Assembly: GCA_035534235.1 (NCBI GenBank)
Contig: DATLSH010000079.1
Coordinates: 1-64,000 of the forward strand
Length of the DNA: 64,000 bases
Source: Bog-473 sp035534235
GTDB taxonomy: Bacteria; Actinomycetota; Acidimicrobiia; Acidimicrobiales; RAAP-2
Direction: 5' to 3'
Within the stretch, counting starts at the first letter, position 1. The number at the start of each line of letters is the position of its first letter. Below the pieces are notes generated by a model. It saw nothing but the letters and a program-made list of their open reading frames with translations, did not search any database and was not told the DNA's origin. Shown piece after piece: positions 19,699 through 27,977 of the stretch. Both the position numbers and the translations under genes were made by a program.

Positions 19699-20394
19699 AT
19701 GTCAGCGGACCGTCTCAATCGCATCACTGCACGACTGGAGTCGGAGGGCGGTGAGGTGGGGAAACCCGCCCGCCTATGCCGGGTGGCCAAGGAGATCATC
19801 CGTGTTGACGGCGCAGGGGTCATGCTCATGTCCGGCGCTGTGCCCCAGGGTTCGCTGTGCTCCTCGAACAACGTCAGCAACCTGCTGGAGGAACTGCAGT
19901 ACACCCTCGGCGAGGGCCCTTGTGTCGATGCTTACCAACAGGATCGAGTCGTTCTTGAGCCGGATCTGGCCAATCCGGTCACGCCCCGATGGTTTGCCTT
20001 CACCCCGCGTGCGCTCGAAGCGGGCGTGGGTTCGGTGTTCGGATTCCCGTTGCGGTCCGGCACAGCCCGGTTGGGTGCCTTGAACCTCTACATGGATCGA
20101 CCGGGCTCCCTCAGCGACGACCAGCATGCTGACGCCACTTTGATGGCTGATGTCATCACAGATCAGGTGCTCAATGGGCAGGCCGATGCCGTACAAGGAA
20201 TGGCGGCCGGGGATCTCGAACTCAGTTCCAACTTCCAATTCGTCGTGCACAATGCGGCGGGCATGGTGTCCGTGCAACTGGGAGTCAGCGTCACGGACGC
20301 GCTCATCCGCCTCCGTGCCCGTGCCTTCAGTGACAACCGGCTGGTCAGAGAGGTCGCCGAGGACGTTGTGGCACGAAGATTAAGCTTCTTGTGA
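19699..20394 (+). CDS. GAF-ANTAR regulator
   Basis: 231-residue protein with an N-terminal GAF domain (about residues 20-165; core LGEGPCVDAYQQ, then SVFGFPLRSG and LGALNLYMDRPG) and a C-terminal ANTAR domain (about 180-229; HNAAGMVSVQLGVSVTDAL and LIRLRARAFSDNR). ANTAR domains bind paired RNA hairpins and act as transcription antiterminators, usually switched by an attached sensor domain. No strong ribosome site is visible. Its stop overlaps the next GAF-ANTAR gene (GTGA). Confidence 0.88.
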   Translation: MSADRLNRITARLESEGGEVGKPARLCRVAKEIIRVDGAGVMLMSGAVPQGSLCSSNNVSNLLEELQYTLGEGPCVDAYQQDRVVLEPDLANPVTPRWFAFTPRALEAGVGSVFGFPLRSGTARLGALNLYMDRPGSLSDDQHADATLMADVITDQVLNGQADAVQGMAAGDLELSSNFQFVVHNAAGMVSVQLGVSVTDALIRLRARAFSDNRLVREVAEDVVARRLSFL

Positions 20395-21179
20395 GTCCCG
20401 GTCACGGGAAGCACCGGGGCTCACCGGGAGGCACGGTGGAGAAATCCCGAGATCACGCAATCGTTCGGTCTCTGGTCGAAATGGCCGACAACCTGGTGGA
20501 CAATTTCGATGTGGTCGATCTCCTGACCGGATTGACTGACCGTTGCGTGCGGGTGCTCGGGGTGTCCGCCGCCGGCGTCATGCTGGCCCAGGAATCCGCT
20601 GAGCTGCGGCTGGTGGCGTCCTCCAGCGAAACGATGCAGGTGGTGGAGCTCTTCGAGCTGCAGGCGGATGAGGGGCCCTGCCTCGAAGCCTTCCGTACCG
20701 GGGAGCGCGTCAGTCACGAGAACCTCCGCTCCGGTTCGGGTCGCTGGCCACGCTTCTCCGTCATTGCGCTCGAGGCCGGGTTCAAGTCGGTCTTCGCCCT
20801 TCCTCTACGACTACGTGAGAGGACGATCGGCGCGCTGAACCTCTTCAGCATTGAGGAGGACCCCATGGACGAGCGTGATGTGATGGTGGCTCGTGGCTTT
20901 GCTGATCTGGCCACCATCAGTGTGCTCCAGCATGGTGCCGCCGCCGAGGCACAGCGGGTAAGCGAACAACTGACCCACGCCTTGACGAGCCGCATCGTGA
21001 TCGAACAGGCCAAGGGGGTGGTCTCCGAACGCGCCAGGATTGACATGACCCAAGCCTTCGATCGACTGCGTAGTTTCGCCCGCAGCCACCATCTGCGGCT
21101 GACCGATGTCGCCCAGAGCGCGATCGACGGGACCCTTGATCCGAGCGTCTGGGTGCCGACGTCACCAGCCCCCGATTGA
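20391..21179 (+). CDS. GAF-ANTAR regulator, second copy
   Basis: 262-residue GAF-ANTAR protein: GAF about residues 35-185 (ADEGPCLEAFRTGE, SVFALPLRLRERTIGALNLF) and ANTAR about 195-250 (SRIVIEQAKGVVSERARIDMTQAF, then LRSFARSHHLRLTDVAQ), the textbook ANTAR pattern. It starts with GTG in a GTGA overlap with the first copy; GTG 20436 is an alternative. The two proteins are similar but clearly diverged, so the duplication is old. Likely an RNA-binding antiterminator controlled by a ligand of the GAF domain. Confidence 0.9.
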   Translation: MSPGHGKHRGSPGGTVEKSRDHAIVRSLVEMADNLVDNFDVVDLLTGLTDRCVRVLGVSAAGVMLAQESAELRLVASSSETMQVVELFELQADEGPCLEAFRTGERVSHENLRSGSGRWPRFSVIALEAGFKSVFALPLRLRERTIGALNLFSIEEDPMDERDVMVARGFADLATISVLQHGAAAEAQRVSEQLTHALTSRIVIEQAKGVVSERARIDMTQAFDRLRSFARSHHLRLTDVAQSAIDGTLDPSVWVPTSPAPD

Positions 21180-21311
21180 CCCGCGACAGCATCGATACCT
21201 GAGGAGTTCGATGGACCGGACGCCGGTCAGTGGGGTAAGTTCCGGTGGCACCAATTGATCACCCCGGCGCGGTTCGGGGCGAGGCACCATGTGGCAGGGC
21301 GGGGAGGTCTG

Positions 21312-21458
21312 GTGACGGAAGAGCCGGCAGCAGAATTTGCCACCATCCGTGGCGATTTCCGGCCGGCCGAGGACGTGGACCATGTGGCCACTTGCGGCTG
21401 GCCCTACGAGACCCCGTGCCCCCGCTGCTACCCTTCCGCTTCCGCAGCCGAGGGATAG
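21312..21458 (+). CDS. Small protein with CPRCYP motif
   Basis: 48-residue candidate gene. GTG 21312 is preceded by a good GGGGAGG ribosome site and the stop lies 4 bases before the start of the sensor-kinase-like gene. The sequence is acidic and ends with a Cys-containing segment (CGWPYETPCPRCYPS) with three cysteines in 10 residues, which could bind metal. I do not recognise a family. The start position and the tight linkage to the next gene are the main support. Confidence 0.5.
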   Translation: MTEEPAAEFATIRGDFRPAEDVDHVATCGWPYETPCPRCYPSASAAEG

Positions 21459-21462
21459 GCCG

Positions 21463-22605
21463 ATGCCCGACCACGAGATTGAGGATGCCACCACGGTGCG
21501 CCGGGCACTCGATGCCGCGCTCGTCATTGTGGCCGATCTCGATCTGCCGGCATTGCTGCGTCACGTCGTGAGTGAGGCTCGCAAACTGACGGGCGCCCGC
21601 TACGGTGCGCTGGGGGTTCTCAATGACGAAGGAACCGCTCTGGCCGAGTTCATCACCGTCGGGCTCACCGCTGACGAGGAGAAGCGGATCGGCCCTAATC
21701 CGACCGGACTGGGTGTGCTCGGCGTGGTCATTGCCAACCCGGCACCGCTCAGGTTGGCCCATCTTGACGCGCATGCTCAGAGCGTCGGCTTCCCGGTGCA
21801 CCACCCCGCCATGACCTCGTTCCTCGGTGTGCCTATCCGGGTCAGGGGCACGGTATACGGCAATCTCTACCTGACCGACAAGGTGGGATCGCCTGAGTTC
21901 AGCGACGACGACGAGGCAGTCGTGGGCGCCATTGCCGTGACGGCGGGCATCGCCATTGAGAACACCCGACTCCATGACCAGATTCAAGAAGTGGCTGCCT
22001 TCAAGGAACGAGAGGGATTCGCCAAGGAACAGCGCGACACGGTGATGCGGCGCATCCATGAAGCCGGGATCAAGCTCGACGCCATTTCGGCCGAGATCGG
22101 CACCGGCACCCTGTCCGACCAGCTGCAGGATGTGATCTTCGAGATCGACGGCGCCATCCGTCAACTTCGTTCCACCAACCTCGACGTGGGGCTGATCAGG
22201 TTGAAGCGGCGGGTACGCGAGCGCCTTCTCTCTCTCCTGGTCGATCTCCGGATGGTCAGAGGGTTCGACATCCACGCCACCTTCGAAGGACCGGTCGACT
22301 CCCGAATTTCCGACCAGCTCGCCGCGCAGCTCCTGGCCATCGTCCGCGAGGCGGTCATCAATATCGGATACCACTCCCGTGCAACCGAGGCCGAGATACT
22401 GCTCACCGTGGTGGACGAACAGTGCCAGCTGCGCGTCAGCGACAACGGCCGCGACATGAGTGCAGCCCAAAGAGAGCAGGAGGGCCGCGGTCTGGACAAT
22501 CTCCGCCGTCGAGCCGAGAAACTCCAGGGCGACCTCACCATTGAGAATCCCGCGCGAGGAGGGACGGTCCTGACGTGGACGGTTCCGCTGGACTGCTTCG
22601 ACTGA
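21463..22605 (+). CDS. GAF sensor-kinase-like protein (DevS/DosS type) lacking the phospho-acceptor His
   Basis: 380-residue protein with one GAF domain (about residues 20-165; GARYGALGVLN, FLGVPIRVRGTVYGNLYLTDK), a HisKA_3-like dimerisation region and a HATPase domain, as in mycobacterial DevS/DosT. In those kinases the H-box reads RDLHD; here the aligned residues are KEQRD, with Arg191 in place of His. The ATP domain keeps an Asn (EAVIN) and DNG, but the G box reads DNGRDM (Asp331 for Gly) and the last loop GRGLDNLRRRAEKLQG is normal. It therefore probably cannot autophosphorylate on His and may act as a ligand sensor or partner of the ANTAR proteins (inference). Confidence 0.85.
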   Translation: MPDHEIEDATTVRRALDAALVIVADLDLPALLRHVVSEARKLTGARYGALGVLNDEGTALAEFITVGLTADEEKRIGPNPTGLGVLGVVIANPAPLRLAHLDAHAQSVGFPVHHPAMTSFLGVPIRVRGTVYGNLYLTDKVGSPEFSDDDEAVVGAIAVTAGIAIENTRLHDQIQEVAAFKEREGFAKEQRDTVMRRIHEAGIKLDAISAEIGTGTLSDQLQDVIFEIDGAIRQLRSTNLDVGLIRLKRRVRERLLSLLVDLRMVRGFDIHATFEGPVDSRISDQLAAQLLAIVREAVINIGYHSRATEAEILLTVVDEQCQLRVSDNGRDMSAAQREQEGRGLDNLRRRAEKLQGDLTIENPARGGTVLTWTVPLDCFD

Positions 22606-23939
22606 GGGCAGGGCGCACGGCCGCCTGCCTGGGCATCTGCCTGGCTTCCGTACTCCCCGCCGCGGGACAGCCCGCCACCGCCGCGACCCCTCCGGGACTC
22701 GTCGTGCGGGCGGCGCTCCCGCCCGGGAGAATCAATCACATCCTCCTTGTAGAACTGGAGAACCAGGGCTACATCACCACGTTCGGGACCGGCTCACCCG
22801 CCGCCTACCTCAACGGGACCCTGCGCAAACAGGGCGAGTTGCTGCAGAACTACTACGGCATCGGGCACTTCAGCCTGGACAACTACATCGCCCAGGTCTC
22901 GGGGCAGGCGCCCACTGCGGACACCCAGGCCGACTGCGCCGACGGCGGCTTCACGTTCGCCAACGTCGTCCCGGGCACCCCGGACCCCTCAGTTACGCTG
23001 AACCCCGGGCAGATCGACGGCCAGGGCTGCGTCTACCCGGGCACCGTCCAGACCATTGCCAGCCAGCTCAGTGCCAGGTATCCCCCCAACCGCGTCACCC
23101 ACGTGGCGCCGTGGCGGGCCTACGAACAGGACATGGGCAACACGCCCTCCCGGGACGGCGGGGTGACCGACCCCGGCGGGGGCTCCGACTGCGGCCATCC
23201 GGCGCCCGGGGCCACCGACACGGCGGAGATCGCCACCCCAGCGGACCAGTACACCAGCCGTCACAACCCCTTTGTCTGGTTCCACTCCGTCATCGACAAC
23301 CCGGCGACGTGCGATGCCAACGTGGTGCCCCTGGGAATTCTCGGTGCCCACGGCAGCCCGGCCCCCACCGGCCACCTGGCCCGGGACCTGCAGAGCGAGA
23401 AGACCACGCCCCGCTTCGGCTTCATCACGCCGAACCTGTGCAACGACGGACACGACGGTACCTGTGCCGGGCCCGACAGCACCGGCGGCCTCACCGGCGT
23501 CGATCGGTTTCTGAGGGCCTGGATGCCCCTCATCCTCGGCTCCCCCGCCTACCGGAACGGCGACATGCTAGTGGCCATCACTTTCGACGAAGCCGACGTG
23601 GACACGTCGACCCCGGCCTACGCCGCCGCCTGCTGCAACGAGCAGCCGGGCCCCAACACCCACGCGCCCGGGAACGCCGGCCTGGGCCGCGACACCGCAC
23701 CGGGAGGAGGCCAGGTGGGGATGCTCCTGCTCAACCCCAGGTACATAGCTCCGGGCACCACGGACACCACGGGCTCCTACAACCACTACTCGGCTCTGCG
23801 CAGTTACGAGGACCTGCTGGGGCTGACCAAGGGGGGTGCGGACGGCCGGGGTCACCTCGGCTTCGCCGCCGGCGCCGGCCTGACGCCCTTCGGCACTGAC
23901 GTCTTCAACAGCGCCGCCGCCGTCCGGGCGCGCCGGTAG
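22575..23939 (+). CDS. Secreted phosphoesterase (PF04185-type phosphatase / phospholipase C)
   Basis: 454-residue protein with an N-terminal signal-like segment (AACLGICLASVLPAAG, then an Ala/Thr-rich cleavage region). The metal-dependent phosphoesterase pattern is visible: LLVELENQGY near the N terminus, HFSLDNYIAQVSGQ (the family's S-L-x-N-Y motif), FITPNLCNDGHDG, and ITFDEADVDT late in the chain. Several Cys residues suggest disulfides, consistent with secretion. Likely an acid phosphatase or phospholipase C acting outside the membrane. The GTG start overlaps the kinase-like gene by 31 bases; the true start may lie slightly downstream. Confidence 0.82.
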   Translation: MDGSAGLLRLRAGRTAACLGICLASVLPAAGQPATAATPPGLVVRAALPPGRINHILLVELENQGYITTFGTGSPAAYLNGTLRKQGELLQNYYGIGHFSLDNYIAQVSGQAPTADTQADCADGGFTFANVVPGTPDPSVTLNPGQIDGQGCVYPGTVQTIASQLSARYPPNRVTHVAPWRAYEQDMGNTPSRDGGVTDPGGGSDCGHPAPGATDTAEIATPADQYTSRHNPFVWFHSVIDNPATCDANVVPLGILGAHGSPAPTGHLARDLQSEKTTPRFGFITPNLCNDGHDGTCAGPDSTGGLTGVDRFLRAWMPLILGSPAYRNGDMLVAITFDEADVDTSTPAYAAACCNEQPGPNTHAPGNAGLGRDTAPGGGQVGMLLLNPRYIAPGTTDTTGSYNHYSALRSYEDLLGLTKGGADGRGHLGFAAGAGLTPFGTDVFNSAAAVRARR

Positions 23940-24017
23940 AGCGACGTTCTCCGGGGCCGACCCGGTCGGATGAGCCGATTCCGTTGGCGACCCCAAAGGG
24001 AACAGCAGACACTCGTC

Positions 24018-24031
24018 GGGACCGTTCTCCC
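24018..24031 (+). promoter_or_regulatory. GGGACCGTTCTCCC element shared with the paralogue at 42.7 kb
   Basis: 14-base sequence 30 bases upstream of the ATG at 24062. The identical 14 bases occur upstream of the paralogous gene at 42735, 29 bases from its ATG. The ends (GGGA and TCCC) are inverted copies. It may be a regulator site, part of a promoter, or conserved leader sequence from the duplication. Confidence 0.4.
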
Positions 24032-24061
24032 TTGTCAGTGGTCTAAGCACAGAGGAGTACG

Positions 24062-24439
24062 ATGACGTTGATGGATGAGGTGGAGCGAAACCGGCTGCTC
24101 GACACCCTGCGCCAGGACGGCGGGTTCCGGGCTGAACTGCGCCGCGAGATCCTCTCGGCGGAGCTCCTCGGCGTACCCCAATCCGTGGAGGTCCTGGTTG
24201 AGCGCGCTACCCGGAACGAACGAGAGATGGCAGAGACCCGCGGCGATGTGACAACTCTCGTGGACACGACCCGACAGCTCCTCGTGATCACACAGAACTT
24301 GGCCACCGAAATGCGCCAGGGGTTCCGGGCCATCGACGAGCGGTTCAACACCATGGACGCCCAGTTCATCGCCATGGGGGCAAGGTTCGATCAGATCGAG
24401 GCGGAGATCCGCGCCCTCAAGCAACCACCTACCTCATAG
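24062..24439 (+). CDS. Small coiled-coil protein, paralogue of 42379-42735
   Basis: 125-residue protein of unknown function: an acidic/basic N-terminal domain (MDEVERNRLLDTLRQDGGFR, then a helix) and a long heptad-like C-terminal coiled coil rich in Met, Gln and Glu. It resembles the protein at 42379-42735 along its length, especially MDEVER, LDTLRQD and VTTLVDTTRQL. A clean GAGGAG ribosome site precedes the ATG. No membrane segment or catalytic motif is seen. The coiled coil suggests oligomerisation or a scaffold role. Confidence 0.75.
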   Translation: MTLMDEVERNRLLDTLRQDGGFRAELRREILSAELLGVPQSVEVLVERATRNEREMAETRGDVTTLVDTTRQLLVITQNLATEMRQGFRAIDERFNTMDAQFIAMGARFDQIEAEIRALKQPPTS

Positions 24440-24445
24440 CCACCC

Positions 24446-24964
24446 TCAGTCAAGGCGCCGCTGCGAGAGGCGGAACCGTTTCCCGTTGGCCACGTACTCG
24501 TCGGCCGACATCCGGATCAGCTTCAGATTGGACCCGCCCTCCCGGATCTGCGCCGGGACACCGACGGCCAGGGCACCCGGTGGCACCACCATGTTGTTGG
24601 GCACCACCGCGTTGGCGCCGACGGTGGCCCCGTGGCTCACCACGGCGTGGTGCAGCACCACCGAGCCCGACCCGACCAGGGAATCGTCCTCCACCGTGCA
24701 GCCCTCCAAATGGGCCAGGTGCCCGACCACGCAGCCGTCGCCGATTGTGGTGGGGAAACCGGGCCCGGCGTGGATGACCGTGCCGTCCTGTACCGAGGAG
24801 CGGGCGCCCACCGAAATCGTCCCGTAGTCGCCGCGCAGGACGGCACCGGGCCACACGGTCGACTCGGCGCCCACGGTGACGTCGCCGATCAGGACGGCGT
24901 CGGGGTGGATGTAGGCCTCGGGGTGGATCCGGGGTGCCACGCCGTCGATTTCGTAGATCGCCAC
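24446..24964 (-). CDS. Gamma-class carbonic anhydrase / left-handed beta-helix hexapeptide protein
   Basis: 172-residue YrdA/PaaY-like protein with hexapeptide-repeat turns (IHPDAVLIGDVTVG, GDYGTISVGARSSVQDGTVIH). The three zinc-binding His expected of gamma carbonic anhydrases are visible: one in VIHAG and two in VGHLAHLEG. Proteins of this branch may have carbonic anhydrase or thioesterase-linked roles; activity is not provable here. GTG 24964 gives the family N terminus (VAIYEIDGVAPRI). The gene lies 11 bases after the zinc-ribbon gene on the same strand. Confidence 0.87.
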   Translation of the reverse strand: MAIYEIDGVAPRIHPEAYIHPDAVLIGDVTVGAESTVWPGAVLRGDYGTISVGARSSVQDGTVIHAGPGFPTTIGDGCVVGHLAHLEGCTVEDDSLVGSGSVVLHHAVVSHGATVGANAVVPNNMVVPPGALAVGVPAQIREGGSNLKLIRMSADEYVANGKRFRLSQRRLD

Positions 24965-24975
24965 GGGCGGCGACC

Positions 24976-25179
24976 CTACACGTGGGCGGCGATCCAGGTC
25001 ACACCCTGGTAGCCGCGGTAGCCCAGGTAGATCACGCTGGCCACCAGCATCGCCTTGAAGTACCACGGGATCGGCTGGCGCTCCTGGTCGGCCAGGATGG
25101 TGCCGCAGGTCGGGCACTCGCCCTCGGCACCGAGGTCGGTGTCCTCAACCAGGGTGTCGCACTCCTCGCACCAGGCCAT
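24976..25179 (-). CDS. Zinc-ribbon membrane-anchored small protein
   Basis: 67-residue protein with a zinc ribbon of Cys4, Cys7, Cys22 and Cys25 (CEEC and CPTC) followed by one transmembrane helix at about residues 42-62 (MLVASVIYLGYRGYQGV). The function is unknown. It sits between der and the gamma carbonic anhydrase gene, all leftward and closely spaced, so it is probably co-transcribed. Confidence 0.8.
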   Translation of the reverse strand: MAWCEECDTLVEDTDLGAEGECPTCGTILADQERQPIPWYFKAMLVASVIYLGYRGYQGVTWIAAHV

Positions 25180-25195
25180 TAGGAACTCCGGGCCA

Positions 25196-26533
25196 CTACT
25201 TGCCGCCGATGCGGACCCGCAGCTTCATCGGCGTGGCCCCGAACTCGAACTTTTCGCGCAGTCCACGCTCTATATAGCGGATGTAGGTCTGGGGCAGGCG
25301 CCCGTTGGTGAAGAGGGTGAATGTCGGAGGGTCGATGGCCCCCTGAACGATGTAGCGGATGCGTGCTCTGGGTGCCGCGTGGCGCAGTTGGAGCTCCTGG
25401 GTGGCCCGATTGAGGGCCCCGGTCGGCACCCGCTGGTGATAGGCCTCCACCGAGTCACGGAGGGCGGGAAGGATGCGGTGCACCCCCTTGCCCGAGAGTG
25501 CGGAGAGCTTGAGCACCGGGGCCGCACCGAGGAAGGCCAGGCGGTCCCCCACCCCGGCCAGCACATCGTCCCGATCGTCGACGGCAATTTTGTCCCACTT
25601 GTTGAGGACCACGATGGCCGGGCACCCCGAGACGCCGATGCGCTCGGCCAGACGCTGGTCCTGGTGCGAAGCCCCGATGGTGGCGTCGATCACCAACACG
25701 GCGATGTCGGCCCGCTCGAGAGCCCGCAGGGCCCTGAGCACCGTGTGGTGCTCCGTGCCGCGCTCGGTCTTGGAGGGTCGGCGCAGCCCGGCCGTGTCGA
25801 TGAAGCAGACTGGACCGTCCGGTGTCTCGACCACGGTGTCGATGGCATCGCGCGTGGTGCCCGGCATGTCGTGGACGATGGAGCGTTCCTCGCCCAAGAG
25901 CTTGTTGAAGAGTGTGGACTTCCCGACGTTGGGCCGGCCGATGATGGCCACCCGCGGGGTGCCACCGGGACCGGTCCGGGCCGCCGACGCCGCTTCCCTC
26001 TCCTCCTCTTCGGTGGGCACTGGAGGGGGCAGGAGGTCGACCACCGCATCGAGCAGATCACCGGTCCCCCGCCCATGGAGGGCGCTGACGGCAAAGGGGT
26101 CCCCCACCCCGAGGGCGACGAACTCCCATGCCGCCGCCTCCCGGTTGGTGTCATCGACCTTGTTGACCACCAGGCGCACCGGGGGACCGGCCCGGCGGAT
26201 GACCTTGGCGGCAGCCAGGTCCTCCTCGGTCACGCCGGTGGTGACATCGACGACCATCAGGACCACGTCGGCTTCGGCCAGGGCGCGTTCGGCCTGCTCG
26301 GAGACCTTGGCGTCCAGGACGTCCCCGCCGGCCAACCAACCGCCGGTGTCCATGATGGAGAAGGGCACACCCACCCACTCGGCCGTCAGGACCTTGCGGT
26401 CCCGGGTCACGCCGGGCTCTTCCTCGACGACGGCCGACCGCTCACCGACTATGCGGTTCACCAGCGACGACTTGCCCACGTTGGGCCGTCCGGCCACGAC
26501 CACCATGGGCAGCTTGGTCGTGGCCACCGTCAT
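25196..26533 (-). CDS. der: Ribosome biogenesis GTPase Der (EngA)
   Basis: 445-residue GTPase with two tandem G domains, required for 50S ribosome assembly. Both Walker A motifs read GRPNVGKS (about residues 15-22 and 203-210). Both G3 motifs (DTGGW and DTAGL) and G4 motifs (NKVDD and NKWDK) are present. The C-terminal KH-like domain ends in MKLRVRIGGK. Its start overlaps the DUF512 gene stop (ATGA). In M. tuberculosis engA directly follows cmk; here cmk is about 7 kb away with unrelated genes between. Confidence 0.96.
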   Translation of the reverse strand: MTVATTKLPMVVVAGRPNVGKSSLVNRIVGERSAVVEEEPGVTRDRKVLTAEWVGVPFSIMDTGGWLAGGDVLDAKVSEQAERALAEADVVLMVVDVTTGVTEEDLAAAKVIRRAGPPVRLVVNKVDDTNREAAAWEFVALGVGDPFAVSALHGRGTGDLLDAVVDLLPPPVPTEEEEREAASAARTGPGGTPRVAIIGRPNVGKSTLFNKLLGEERSIVHDMPGTTRDAIDTVVETPDGPVCFIDTAGLRRPSKTERGTEHHTVLRALRALERADIAVLVIDATIGASHQDQRLAERIGVSGCPAIVVLNKWDKIAVDDRDDVLAGVGDRLAFLGAAPVLKLSALSGKGVHRILPALRDSVEAYHQRVPTGALNRATQELQLRHAAPRARIRYIVQGAIDPPTFTLFTNGRLPQTYIRYIERGLREKFEFGATPMKLRVRIGGK

Positions 26534-27918
26534 GCGGCGCAGGCCGAGCGGAACGAGGTGCCCTCAAGCGCGGTGCGCAAAGAGTGGCCATCGGTTGGGA
26601 CCACTTCGACGGCACGGGGGAGGTCGGCCAGGGTCAGCCCGTCAAGGAAGCGGCCCTCGTTGAGGCAGGCGTCAGGCAGAAGATAGCGCCGGTCCTTCGG
26701 CAGGTCGGCCAGCGCGCGGGCCAGGTCCTCCCCCGTCAGGAGGCCGGCCACGCCGATGTTGCCCCCGAAGAAGGCATTGGGGATGGTGACAAGGTCGACG
26801 TCGCGGCGTGGGTGCTGCGCCAGGAGCGGGCCGAGAACACGGGCGCCGTAGGCGCCGGTGAGGACGGTGATTGGACGATGGTCGGCTCCGGCGGGCATCA
26901 CGGGCAGGCGGGGCGCCCGGTAGCCTTCCGCCGGAGCGGCGTCGACGGAGGCGAAGAAGCCGTGGCGCACGCCGCCGGGGCCCTTCTTCTCAGGACGGTG
27001 GAAGGCATCGGCGAAGGCGCGGGCCATGCCGATGCCGTTCTCGTGCTGGGGGAAGCCGTCGTAGTGGCGGGCGCCCGGGAAGTCCCGGCCCGCCAGGAGG
27101 TAGTACTCGTCGGCGGCGTAGACCAGGCGGCGTCCGAGCACCTTGCCGTAGACGGCCTGCCACTCGGTCACGGTATCGAGGACGCCGGCCGCCTCGTCGG
27201 TGGTATGGGCGCGCATCTCGGCCTCCTTCGAGAATTGGCTGAGGCCGAGGGGGACGACGCCCACCGTGGCCAGCTTGGGGTAGGAGTCGAGGACGCCGGC
27301 CAGCGTGTCCTCAAGGGCGGCACCGTCGTTGACCCCGGGGCACACCACGATCTGGCCGTGCACCTCAATGCCGCCATTGAGGAGGACCGACAACCAACGC
27401 AGGCTGGTCGCCCCCTTGGGGTTGCGCAGCATGCGGGACCGCAGCTCGGGGTCGGTGCTGTGGATCGAGACGAACAGAGGGCCGAGGCGTTCGGTGAGGA
27501 TGCGCTCGGCATCGAGCTCGGTGAAGCGGGTGAGGGTGGTGAAATTCCCGTACAGGAACGAGAGCCGGTAGTCGTCGTCTTTGAGGTAGAGGCTGCGGCG
27601 CATCCCCTTGGGGAGCTGGTAGATGAAGCAGAAGGCGCAGTGGTTGTCGCAGGTGCGGATGCGGTCGAAGACGGCCGAGGAGACCTCCACGCCGAAGGGC
27701 TCGCCCGGTTCCTTGTCGACGCGGACCAGGCGGGGCAGGGTCGAGTTGGCGCGCTTGACCATGACGGCGAGGTCATCGGCGTCGGTCAGTTGCTGGAAAT
27801 CGATGACGTCGCGCGGCACCTGCCCGTTGAGTGAGAGGAGCTCGTCACCCACGACCAGTCCGGCGCGGGCTGCCGGCGACGCCTCGGTGACCGAAGTCAC
27901 CGTGGGAGCGGACATCAC
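26530..27918 (-). CDS. PDZ/DUF512 radical-SAM-like iron-sulfur protein
   Basis: 462-residue protein of the DUF512 family, commonly found beside der. Domains: a PDZ-like N-terminal segment (SPAARAGLVVGDELLSLNG), a radical-SAM-like core with Cys90, Cys94 and Cys97 (CDNHCAFC, which gives Cx3Cx2C spacing), and a C-terminal DUF512 domain. The iron-sulfur cluster presumably drives SAM chemistry, but the substrate is unknown. Tight coupling to der (ATGA) suggests a ribosome- or tRNA-related role (inference). ATG 27915 is an alternative start. Confidence 0.88.
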   Translation of the reverse strand: MMSAPTVTSVTEASPAARAGLVVGDELLSLNGQVPRDVIDFQQLTDADDLAVMVKRANSTLPRLVRVDKEPGEPFGVEVSSAVFDRIRTCDNHCAFCFIYQLPKGMRRSLYLKDDDYRLSFLYGNFTTLTRFTELDAERILTERLGPLFVSIHSTDPELRSRMLRNPKGATSLRWLSVLLNGGIEVHGQIVVCPGVNDGAALEDTLAGVLDSYPKLATVGVVPLGLSQFSKEAEMRAHTTDEAAGVLDTVTEWQAVYGKVLGRRLVYAADEYYLLAGRDFPGARHYDGFPQHENGIGMARAFADAFHRPEKKGPGGVRHGFFASVDAAPAEGYRAPRLPVMPAGADHRPITVLTGAYGARVLGPLLAQHPRRDVDLVTIPNAFFGGNIGVAGLLTGEDLARALADLPKDRRYLLPDACLNEGRFLDGLTLADLPRAVEVVPTDGHSLRTALEGTSFRSACAA

Positions 27919-27942
27919 ACCAGGTTAGTGGAGTGGGGAAAA

Positions 27943-27971
27943 ATGACAGTGGCATTACCCTGAGCTATAAT
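27943..27971 (+). promoter_or_regulatory. Sigma-70-type promoter of vapBC, leaderless
   Basis: A -35 element ATGACA (27943-27948) and a perfect -10 element TATAAT (27966-27971) are separated by 17 bases, the ideal spacing. The -10 ends only six bases before the vapB ATG at 27978. The start point would fall on or beside the ATG, so the mRNA is predicted to be leaderless; no ribosome site is present. Confidence 0.72.
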
Positions 27972-27977
27972 TAGAGT

